Source: Rhodoferax sp. GW822-FHT02A01 (GTDB lineage: Bacteria > Pseudomonadota > Gammaproteobacteria > Burkholderiales > Burkholderiaceae_C). From it: 64,000 nt of DNA. The DNA lies in the NCBI RefSeq assembly GCF_038784515.1, contig NZ_CP152376.1, forward strand, positions 3,348,001 through 3,412,000, read 5' to 3'. How positions within the stretch are numbered: the first letter of the stretch is position 1; every line of letters begins with the position of its first letter. The position numbers were made by a program, and so were the translations under genes. The notes under the pieces are model-generated. The model was not told where the DNA came from and searched no databases. It was given only the letters and a program-made list of their open reading frames with translations. Below, one piece after another: positions 57,078 to 64,000 of this stretch.

Positions 57078-58253
57078 ATGTCTACAGACAACAACGCACG
57101 TCGCCCCTTGCGACTGGGCATGGTGGGCGGCGGGGAAGGCGCCTACATCGGCAACATCCACCGCATCGCGGCGCGCCAGGATGGCGCCCTGCAGCTTGTG
57201 GCTGGCGCCTTTGACGTGGACGCAGCGCGTGGCCACAAGTTCGCAGCCAGCCAGGGCCTAGCTGCTGACCGGTCTTATGGTGACTACAAGCAGATGCTGG
57301 AAGCCGAACTCAAGCGCGAAGACCGCATTGACGTGGTCGCCATCTGCACGCCCAACCACACACACTTCCCCATCGCCAAGGCCTTCCTGGAAGCCGGCTT
57401 TGACGTGATCTGCGAAAAGCCCCTGACCACCACCTTGGAAGACGCGGTGGCACTGGACGCACTGGTGAAAAAGACCGGCCGCTTCATGGGCGTGACCTAC
57501 ACCTATTCCGGATACCCCATGATTCACGAAGCCCGCGAAATGGTGGCAGATGGCAAGCTGGGCAAGATTCGCGTCGTGCAGGTCGAGTACCCGCTGGAGT
57601 GGATGGCCACGGCGATTGAATCCGAAGGCAATGCCCAGGCCGCCTGGCGCACCGACCCCAAGAAGTCCGGCCGCGGTGGTTCCATTGGCGATATCGGTAC
57701 CCATGCCTACCATCTGGCCGGCTTTGTCACCGGCCTCAAGGCCGAGGCGATTACGGCCGATCTGGCGACCTTTGTGGAAGGCCGCCAACTGGATGACAAT
57801 GCCCACGTGATGATTCGCTACCAGGGTGGTGCGCGCGGCCTGCTGTGGTCGTCGCAAGTGGCCATCGGTTGCTCCAACGGCGTGCGCCTGCGCGTGTTCG
57901 GTGAGAAGGGATCGCTCCAGTGGTTCCAGGAAAATCCCAATGACCTTTTGTTCACCGGCTTGCTGGGCCGCACCGAGCTGTTCAAGCGCGGCGCAGGCGA
58001 TTTGTCGGACGCCGCCAAGGCCCGCACACGTACGCCTCCGGGACATCCCGAAGGCTATCTGGAAGCCTTTGCCACTCTCTACAGTGGTTTTGCAGAAGCC
58101 ATCAACGCGCGCCGTGAATGCCGCGAGCCAACGGCCATCGGCAAGAACATACCGCTGGCCTATGATGGTCTCAAGGGTGTGGCCTTTGTGGACGCGGTGG
58201 TGGACAGCGCGCAGGCAACGGACCAGCCCTGGATTACGCCGTTCGCTGTGTAA
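57078..58253 (+). CDS. Gfo/Idh/MocA-family oxidoreductase (391 aa)
   Basis: 391 residues with LRLGMVGGGEGAYIGNIHRIAAR at the Rossmann start, FDVICEKPLTTTLEDA, and a GSIGDIGTHAYHLAGFVTG segment. It is the longest of the four paralogues and differs in the central insert, so it probably acts on another substrate than the iolG-type enzymes. It follows the isomerase by 10 bases. The frame to 57027 would overlap that gene; the ATG at 57078 is supported by AAGGAAA. Confidence 0.85.
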   Translation: MSTDNNARRPLRLGMVGGGEGAYIGNIHRIAARQDGALQLVAGAFDVDAARGHKFAASQGLAADRSYGDYKQMLEAELKREDRIDVVAICTPNHTHFPIAKAFLEAGFDVICEKPLTTTLEDAVALDALVKKTGRFMGVTYTYSGYPMIHEAREMVADGKLGKIRVVQVEYPLEWMATAIESEGNAQAAWRTDPKKSGRGGSIGDIGTHAYHLAGFVTGLKAEAITADLATFVEGRQLDDNAHVMIRYQGGARGLLWSSQVAIGCSNGVRLRVFGEKGSLQWFQENPNDLLFTGLLGRTELFKRGAGDLSDAAKARTRTPPGHPEGYLEAFATLYSGFAEAINARRECREPTAIGKNIPLAYDGLKGVAFVDAVVDSAQATDQPWITPFAV

Positions 58254-58264
58254 CTACGACCCGG

Positions 58265-58291
58265 TCCCTCGCCACGGCGAGGGGCTTGTTT
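58265..58291 (+). terminator. Intrinsic terminator after the plus-strand iol operon
   Basis: CCCTCGCC and GGCGAGGG form an 8-bp stem with a very short loop, followed by GCTTGTTT. It separates the 391-aa oxidoreductase from pyruvate carboxylase, which is therefore probably transcribed separately or by read-through. Confidence 0.72.
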
Positions 58292-58368
58292 CAAGTGTGG
58301 GCGCGAAATGGTGAGCGTCTTCCATTCGAGCGGATCGAATGCATTTGAACCAAGCATTTGCACTCACC

Positions 58369-61300
58369 ATGACACACAAAATCCGCAGCATTCTGGTTGC
58401 CAACCGCAGTGAAATCGCCATCCGCGTGCTGCGCGCGGCCTCCGAGATGGGCATACGCACAGTTGCCATCTACTCCAACGAAGACCGCTTTGCCCTGCAC
58501 CGTTTCAAGGCCGACGAGTCGTATCTCGTGGGTGCGGGCAAGAAGCCGATTGCCGCCTATCTGGACATCGCCGACATTGTGCGCATTGCCAAAGAGGCCG
58601 AAGTGGACGCCATCCACCCCGGCTACGGTTTCCTCTCGGAGAACCCCGATTTTGCCGATGCCTGCGCAGCCGCGGGCATTGCCTTCATTGGCCCCAATGG
58701 TGATGTCATGCGCACCCTGGGCAACAAGGTGGCGGCCCGCGCGGTGGCCGTGGCTGCCAACGTGCCCGTGGTGCCTGCCACCACCGCATTGCCTGAGGAC
58801 ATCGAAGTCTGCAAGAAGATGGCCCTTGAAGTGGGCTACCCTCTGATGCTCAAGGCCAGCTGGGGCGGCGGTGGACGTGGCATGCGCGTAATTGAGACCG
58901 AGGCCGACCTGGCCCCCATGAAGGAGCTGGCCCAGCGCGAAGCGCTGGCTGCCTTTGGCAATGACGAGGTGTACCTGGAGAAACTGGTACGCCGCGCCCG
59001 CCATGTGGAGGTGCAAGTGTTGGGCGACAAGCACGGCAACCTGGTGCATTTGTTCGAGCGCGATTGTTCGGTGCAGCGGCGCAACCAGAAAGTGGTGGAG
59101 CGCGCACCCGCCCCCTACATGGATGAAGCCACCCGGACCGAGCTGTGCGAATCGGCACTGCGCCTGGCCCGTGCGGCACACTACAGCCACGCAGGCACCG
59201 TGGAGTACCTGTATGACGTGGACACAAGCAAGTATTACTTCATCGAGGTCAACCCGCGCATCCAGGTCGAGCACACCGTCACCGAAGTGGTGACTGGTGT
59301 GGACATCGTCAAGGCCCAGATCCGCGTGACCGAAGGTGCGCGGGTCGGGGGCGACGATTCCTTTATCCCGCTGCAAGAAGACATTTCGTTGCGCGGTCAC
59401 GCCCTGCAGTGCCGTGTCACCACCGAGGACCCGGAAAACCACTTCACCCCCGACTACGGCAAGATCGCCGTCTACCGCAGTGCCGCAGGCTTTGGCATCC
59501 GCCTTGATGCAGGCACGGCCTATGCCGGAGCGGTGATTACGCCGTACTACGACTCCCTCTTGGTCAAGGTCACCGCCTGGGGCCATACGCCCAATGAGGC
59601 GGCTTCGCGCATGGACCGCGCACTGCGCGAATTCCGCGTGCGGGGCCTGTCCACCAACCTGCAGTTTCTGGAAAACGTCATCGCCCATCCGCTGTTTCGC
59701 AGCGGCGAATGCACCACGCGCTTTATTGACACCACACCCGAGCTGTTCAACTTCGTCAAGCGCCGTGACCGTGCCACGCGCCTCCTGAAGTTCCTGGGCG
59801 AGGTCGCAGTTAATGGCAACCCGGAGATGAAGGGGCGCACCCTGCCTGCGCTCCCGCTGGCTGCGCCCATCAAACCCCTGTGTGACATCACCACGCCCAT
59901 TCCGAAGGGCAGCCGAGACCGCTTCAAGGAACTCGGTGCCCTGGGCTTTGCCCAGTGGATGAAAGACCAGCCGCAGGTGCTCTTGACCGACACCACCATG
60001 CGTGACGCCCACCAGTCGCTGTTTGCCACCCGCATGCGCAGCCACGACATGACGCAGATAGCGCCGCACTACGCGCGCATGTTGCCCCAACTCTTCAGCA
60101 TGGAGTGCTGGGGTGGCGCCACCTTTGATGTGGCCCTGCGCTTTTTGAAAGAAGACCCCTGGGAGCGCCTGGCCAGGTTGCGCGAGGCCACGCCCAACAT
60201 CCTGTTTCAGATGCTGCTGCGCGCCTCCAATGCGGTGGGCTACACCAACTATTCCGACAACGTGGTGCGCTACTTTGTGCAACAGGCCGCGAAAAACGGT
60301 GTGGATGTGTTCCGCGTGTTTGACTCTCTCAACTGGGTGGACAACATGCGTGTGGCCATGGACGCGGTAATCGAGTCGGGCGCCTTGTGCGAAGGCGCGC
60401 TATGCTACACCGGCGACCTGTTTGATAGCAAGCGCAGCAAGTATGACCTGAAGTATTACGTGAGTCTGGCAAAGGAGTTGGAAAAGGCGGGCGCCCATAT
60501 CCTGGGTATCAAGGACATGGCCGGTGTGTGCAAGCCCCGCGCGGCAGCAGAACTGGTGCGAGTTTTGAAGCAGGAGGTGGGTCTGCCCATCCATTTCCAC
60601 ACCCACGACACCAGCGGCATCTCGGCCGCCAGCGTGCTGGCTGCTATCGAAGCCGGTTGCGATGCAGTGGACGGTGCGCTGGATTCTATGAGCGGGCTTA
60701 CGTCACAACCCAACCTGGGCTCCATAGCCGCTGCCCTCAAAGGCTCCGCGCGCGACCCCAACATGGACTTGGATGCCATGCAGGCCCTCTCGCACTACTG
60801 GGAAGGCGTGCGCCGAGCCTATGCGCCATTTGAGGCCGATATGCGTGCTGGTACTTCGGACGTGTACAACCACGAAATGCCCGGTGGTCAGTACACCAAT
60901 CTGCGCGAGCAGGCACGAGCGATGGGCCTGGCGCACCGCTGGCCTGAAGTCTCCAAGGCCTATGCGGAAGTAAACGTGCTGTTTGGTGACATTGTGAAAG
61001 TCACGCCCACCTCCAAGGTGGTGGGCGACATGGCGCTCTTCATGGTGGCAAATGACCTGCAGCCCGAGGACGTGCGCAACCCGGCTAAGGACGTAGCGTT
61101 TCCTGATTCGGTGGTCTCGCTCTTCAAGGGTGAGCTGGGCTTCCCGCCAGACGGCTTCCCCAAGGAGCTTGAGAAGAAGGTGCTCAAGGGCGAAGCCCCC
61201 AGGCAGGGCCGAGCGGGCGACCATTTGCCGCCTGTCGATCTGGACGCCAAGCGCGCTGAAGCCGAGGCTGCCATGGGGCGCAAGGTGAGCGATACCGACT

Positions 61301-61821
61301 TGGCTTCGTACCTGATGTACCCCAAGGTTTTCAAGGACTATGCTGAGCACCGCAGCCACTTCAGCGATGTGTCACTGCTACCAACATCGCCCTTCTTTTA
61401 CGGACTGAGCGACCGTGAAGAGGCGTCGATTGACATCGACAAGGGCAAGACTCTGGTGGTGCGCCAGACTGGCCGCTCAGAAGGCGTGGACGAAGAGGGC
61501 AAGGTCAAAGTGTTCTTCGAGCTCAACGGCCAGCCGCGAACGGTGCGGGTACCCAAGGCGGGCATTGCGGGAACCGGGCACGCCAAGGCCAAGGCCGAAG
61601 AAGGCAATGCCAACCACATAGGCGCGCCCATGCCGGGCATGGTAGTCACCGTTGCTGTGAAGGTGGGGCAAACGGTCAAAAAAGGAGATCCGCTGGTGTC
61701 CATGGAGGCCATGAAGATGGAGACCATGCTGACTGCTGAGCGTGATGCCACGGTGCATGCGGTATACGTTCGCTCGGGTGATGTGATTAATGCCAAGGAC
61801 TTGTTGATTGAGTTGCGCTAA
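58369..61821 (+). CDS. pyc: Pyruvate carboxylase
   Basis: 1150 residues in the classic single-chain order. A biotin carboxylase (about 1-450, with WGGGGRGMRV, VEVQVLGDKHGN and EVNPRIQVEHTV) is followed by a carboxyltransferase (about 530-900, DTTMRDAHQSLFATRMR and HFHTHDTSGISAAS) and a biotin carrier with MEAMKMETM, whose Lys1116 carries biotin. It makes oxaloacetate from pyruvate. Placement after an aldolase-rich iol locus, which yields pyruvate or acetyl-CoA, suggests anaplerotic supply during growth on inositol. The ATG at 58369 gives the usual N-terminus. Confidence 0.96.
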   Translation: MTHKIRSILVANRSEIAIRVLRAASEMGIRTVAIYSNEDRFALHRFKADESYLVGAGKKPIAAYLDIADIVRIAKEAEVDAIHPGYGFLSENPDFADACAAAGIAFIGPNGDVMRTLGNKVAARAVAVAANVPVVPATTALPEDIEVCKKMALEVGYPLMLKASWGGGGRGMRVIETEADLAPMKELAQREALAAFGNDEVYLEKLVRRARHVEVQVLGDKHGNLVHLFERDCSVQRRNQKVVERAPAPYMDEATRTELCESALRLARAAHYSHAGTVEYLYDVDTSKYYFIEVNPRIQVEHTVTEVVTGVDIVKAQIRVTEGARVGGDDSFIPLQEDISLRGHALQCRVTTEDPENHFTPDYGKIAVYRSAAGFGIRLDAGTAYAGAVITPYYDSLLVKVTAWGHTPNEAASRMDRALREFRVRGLSTNLQFLENVIAHPLFRSGECTTRFIDTTPELFNFVKRRDRATRLLKFLGEVAVNGNPEMKGRTLPALPLAAPIKPLCDITTPIPKGSRDRFKELGALGFAQWMKDQPQVLLTDTTMRDAHQSLFATRMRSHDMTQIAPHYARMLPQLFSMECWGGATFDVALRFLKEDPWERLARLREATPNILFQMLLRASNAVGYTNYSDNVVRYFVQQAAKNGVDVFRVFDSLNWVDNMRVAMDAVIESGALCEGALCYTGDLFDSKRSKYDLKYYVSLAKELEKAGAHILGIKDMAGVCKPRAAAELVRVLKQEVGLPIHFHTHDTSGISAASVLAAIEAGCDAVDGALDSMSGLTSQPNLGSIAAALKGSARDPNMDLDAMQALSHYWEGVRRAYAPFEADMRAGTSDVYNHEMPGGQYTNLREQARAMGLAHRWPEVSKAYAEVNVLFGDIVKVTPTSKVVGDMALFMVANDLQPEDVRNPAKDVAFPDSVVSLFKGELGFPPDGFPKELEKKVLKGEAPRQGRAGDHLPPVDLDAKRAEAEAAMGRKVSDTDLASYLMYPKVFKDYAEHRSHFSDVSLLPTSPFFYGLSDREEASIDIDKGKTLVVRQTGRSEGVDEEGKVKVFFELNGQPRTVRVPKAGIAGTGHAKAKAEEGNANHIGAPMPGMVVTVAVKVGQTVKKGDPLVSMEAMKMETMLTAERDATVHAVYVRSGDVINAKDLLIELR

Positions 61822-61927
61822 CGTAAAGGGCATTCCAAACTAAGTGCGCCGGCGTTCCAGGCACTGCGCCGAATCGACAGTGAAAGTCTGCTGAACGACA
61901 GCAAGCGGTCATAGGCATTAGTAATCT

Positions 61928-62125
61928 CTAAGACTGCAGTTGGTCGAGTCCAGCGATTTCGTCATCCGATTTGCCTTCCACAAAGCTGACATGGAAAATC
62001 AACTGCCCGTACAGTCGACGTCGGTTTAACTGGATCGCTAACTGAAAGGCTTTAGTACCTGCCAGTGACTCGAGTCAATCAAGCGTTGCTTGTTGTGGGC
62101 CCGCTTCAAGACTAATGTGTTCCAT
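61928..62125 (-). pseudogene. Small reading frame interrupted by a TGA codon
   Basis: From an ATG at 62125 to a TAG at 61930-61928 the minus strand reads 66 codons with protein-like composition, broken by a single TGA at codon 17 (62077-62075). The part after it (LESLAGTKAF..., then RRRLYGQLIFHVSFVEG) looks coding, so the stop is probably a mutated sense codon. I do not recognise the family. A sequencing error is also possible. Confidence 0.4.
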
Positions 62126-62750
62126 GCGCCCTGGCTTAAGTTGTCGGCTTTGTGTGATGGTCATCGCAAAGTCAGAGACCACAGAACATGAAAGCAATCG
62201 AATGTGTTTCCACTGGCAGCCCCGCACATAGCGCCTTGTCGACAGCCATTCACAGCTATGGAATCTGCAGCTTTTTGTGTTGCTTCGTAGGCAACTGGCT
62301 CATCCTTTGTGCTGTTGTACAGAAGTGTGATCACAATTTTTGGTGAGTCAACTTATCCCCTGACGGGTGGCATGAGCAATTTGTGCATTGGCACGCACTA
62401 CTCGATTCGGAGGGTGCAACAAGACTTCTGCAGCATTCTGAGTAGCTGGGTTAGACAAATAGGTAGGCGAGTGGGGGATGCTGTCTAGACGTTGATTTTC
62501 TCTAGGTCATGTCGTAAGCGATTTAAATTATTTCAAATGATCGTCATGATTATCCCAATAATCACCGCGTAATATAAATAGGCATAAAATGGCATTTTCC
62601 AGTTGATGCTGATCTAAGCCCTTGATTGCACACGAAAAATCCCAAACGCCCCGACGGCCAATAGCCGTTCAGCAGTGGTCGCCTTTTGAAGCGCGGTACT
62701 TGCCAGCCGGCGCGTGGCCGCTATCGTGTGGGAAAAATCAAGGAGCACTC
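62126..62750. other. AT-rich gene-free stretch
   Basis: About 600 bases without a convincing gene. An AT-rich segment at 62520-62600 could hold a promoter for the next gene, but no clear -35/-10 pair stands out. Confidence 0.4.
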
Positions 62751-63017
62751 GTGATTGCCAACCTCAACATCTCCGACCACGCATCTGGGGGCTATGTGGT
62801 GCACGTGGACAACGGCCTCCCGGGACTGCCATACGCCTCGATTGCGCAGGCTATCGCCGACCATGAAGACATCCCCAGCGAATACGCAACGCACGCGAAC
62901 ATTGAGTACCAAGGGGTGCGTTTGGCCACCATGGCCGTGGAGGACATTCGGGGGCGGGGGCATGAGCTTGCGGCTCAGTTGCTTGCCGTGTGGAGCCAGA
63001 TCCAGGCAGAGGCATGA
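62751..63017 (+). CDS. Hypothetical protein (88 aa)
   Basis: 88 residues from GTG: soluble, acidic, no signal peptide, with a central PSEYATHANIEYQGVRLATMAVEDIRG segment. No family recognised. The frame is open upstream to a TTG at 62622, but the AAGGAGC ribosome site at 62740-62746, 4 bases before the GTG, favours the short form. It lies between pyc and the bufferin genes. Confidence 0.55.
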   Translation: MIANLNISDHASGGYVVHVDNGLPGLPYASIAQAIADHEDIPSEYATHANIEYQGVRLATMAVEDIRGRGHELAAQLLAVWSQIQAEA

Positions 63018-63221
63018 TGCGCACGGCATCTGCACTCACACCCTCTACAGAGCCCATGGCACCCCTGAAAGCTCTCACGTGTTCGAGCTATAGCACCTCC
63101 ATGGGAGGCTATGTTTTCCTCCTTAACCAATTTTGAGCCTGATGTAAGAATTTTGCGTCCTGTCCGACAGATGGTTGTCTGAACTCCTTCAGGCGATCCT
63201 CAACCTAATAAGGACTTAAAA

Positions 63222-63476
63222 ATGGACAGCAAGAAAACCGGTATCGCATTGGCAACGGCAGCCGCAGCACTGTTTGCAATGGGTGCATTCACTGCGCCAG
63301 CAAGCTTTGCGGCTGACATGGGCGTGCACTGTGTAGGCGCTAACAGTTGCAAGGGCACTTCCGAGTGCAAATCCGCCTCCAATGATTGCAAAGGCATGAA
63401 TGCCTGTAAGGGCCAGGGCTGGGTCAGCAAAGTGAACGATGCGGAATGCAAGGCAGCGGGCGGCATGGTCAAGTAA
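63222..63476 (+). CDS. bufA2: Bufferin-type Cys-rich periplasmic peptide (BufA2/DUF2282-like)
   Basis: 84 residues with a signal peptide ending in ASFA (about residue 30) and a mature part with six cysteines (37, 43, 49, 56, 62, 76), several in a repeated CKG setting. This matches the bufferin precursors that are modified by a DUF692/MNIO enzyme and bind copper in the periplasm. A ribosome site AAGGA precedes the ATG, and the MNIO gene follows 55 bases downstream. Assignment to BufA2 rather than BufA1 rests on the CKG pattern. Confidence 0.82.
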   Translation: MDSKKTGIALATAAAALFAMGAFTAPASFAADMGVHCVGANSCKGTSECKSASNDCKGMNACKGQGWVSKVNDAECKAAGGMVK

Positions 63477-63494
63477 AAAGCCAAAGAGGCGAGA

Positions 63495-63524
63495 GCGATG
63501 TGGGGGAATCCTCCCCTGCGTCGC
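63495..63524 (+). promoter_or_regulatory. Imperfect hairpin between bufA2 and bufB
   Basis: GCGATGTGGGGGA pairs imperfectly with TCCTCCCCTGCGTCGC in the 55-base gap. There is no T run, so it may partly limit read-through or stabilise the peptide message relative to the enzyme. Confidence 0.4.
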
Positions 63525-63531
63525 CAACCAT

Positions 63532-64000
63532 ATGCAATCCAAAATCAACGGCTTTGGCCTGGGCTTGCGAAGTGCCCATTACGCAGACTATTTGGCTGCA
63601 CCCCAGCGCGTAGACTGGCTGGAGATCATTTCGGAAAACTACATGGTGGAGGGCGGCAAGCCCATTCACTTTCTCGATCGAATTCGCCAGGACTACAGCA
63701 TGGTGATGCACGGAGTCTCGTTGTCCATTGGCAGCGCAGATCCGCTGGACATGGACTATCTGGCACGGCTTAAGGCTTTGGCAGCGCGCATCCAGCCGGG
63801 CTGGATTTCCGACCATCTTTGCTGGACCGGGGTGGCTGGATTAAACACGCATGACCTGCTGCCCTTGCCGCTAAACAATGAAACCTTGCAGCACGTATGC
63901 GCCCAAATCGGACGGGTACAGGAATTCTTGGGACGCCCTCTGGTGATTGAGAATCCTTCCAGCTACATTCAATTCCACCAGGACGAAATGGCCGAGTGGG
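63532..64000 (+). CDS. bufB: DUF692/MNIO-family enzyme BufB (N-terminal part)
   Basis: Runs off the window end; 156 residues visible. The TIM-barrel motifs of DUF692 multinuclear non-haem iron enzymes are present: GFGLGLRSAHYADYL, WLEIISENYM, VMHGVSLSIGS, ISDHLCWTG and VIENPSSYI. Such enzymes modify cysteines of the adjacent bufferin peptide using a partner protein (BufC) that would lie to the right. Start ATG at 63532; an upstream ribosome site is not obvious. Confidence 0.88.
   Translation, partial: MQSKINGFGLGLRSAHYADYLAAPQRVDWLEIISENYMVEGGKPIHFLDRIRQDYSMVMHGVSLSIGSADPLDMDYLARLKALAARIQPGWISDHLCWTGVAGLNTHDLLPLPLNNETLQHVCAQIGRVQEFLGRPLVIENPSSYIQFHQDEMAEW

Noticed and set aside
58291..60282. 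663-codon open frame opposite pyruvate carboxylase
   Set aside because: Antisense shadow with repetitive His/Gly-rich translation; the plus strand encodes all pyruvate carboxylase motifs.

Overview
The window reads as one chromosomal stretch of a GC-rich betaproteobacterium. The closest match in layout is a hydrogen-oxidising, CO2-fixing Comamonadaceae-type organism (Rhodoferax/Polaromonas/Hydrogenophaga-like). This is an inference from gene content and gene order, which resemble the hox/hyp region of Ralstonia eutropha (Cupriavidus necator) H16; no database search was run.

Region 1 (1-5292, + strand) is the 3' part of a Calvin-cycle operon: cbbF (cut by the window edge), cbbP, cbbT, cbbZ and cbbA. 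Region 2 (5293-7250) is lower-GC accessory DNA with small minus-strand genes separated by hairpins that resemble integron cassette junctions.

Region 3 (7248-27540, - strand) is one long hydrogenase locus. Transcription probably starts at a sigma-54-type promoter at 27523-27537. It runs through the membrane-bound hydrogenase (hoxK, hoxG, hupE, hoxZ), a HigA-like HTH gene, the maturation genes (hoxM, L, O, Q, R, T, V and hypA, B, F, C, D, E), and the H2-sensing and regulatory genes (hoxA, hoxB, hoxC, hoxJ). An AsmA-like gene and a strong terminator close it. The regulatory hydrogenase HoxBC and kinase HoxJ would signal to HoxA, a sigma-54 activator fitting the promoter. Oddities are a HypB with a His-rich loop inside its GTPase domain and a HypF reduced to its Kae1-like half.

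Region 4 (27740-33100) holds a small zinc-ribbon-like gene, a stand-alone flagellin, a hybrid kinase that has lost its N-terminal half at a junction with phage lysis genes, a 3' fragment of tRNA-Leu(CAA) that looks like an attachment site, and a tyrosine integrase with a DUF4224 partner. The matching intact tRNA is not in the window.

Region 5 (33641-61821) is a large inositol catabolism locus. It has an RpiR-type regulator, a LysR regulator divergent from iolA/mmsA, iolE, an iolC fused to DUF2090, iolB, iolD, a ribose-type ABC importer, four Gfo/Idh/MocA oxidoreductases, three xylose-isomerase-like TIM barrels, an SDR, and an HpaI aldolase/aldehyde dehydrogenase/hydroxyacid dehydrogenase module. 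Pyruvate carboxylase ends it. A palindrome of the form GCAAT-N4-ATTGC recurs in three of its promoter regions and is the likely operator. The breadth suggests use of several inositol isomers or derivatives.

Region 6 (61822-64000) has a small interrupted reading frame, a hypothetical gene, and the start of a bufferin-type operon: a Cys-rich secreted peptide followed by a DUF692/MNIO enzyme cut by the window edge.
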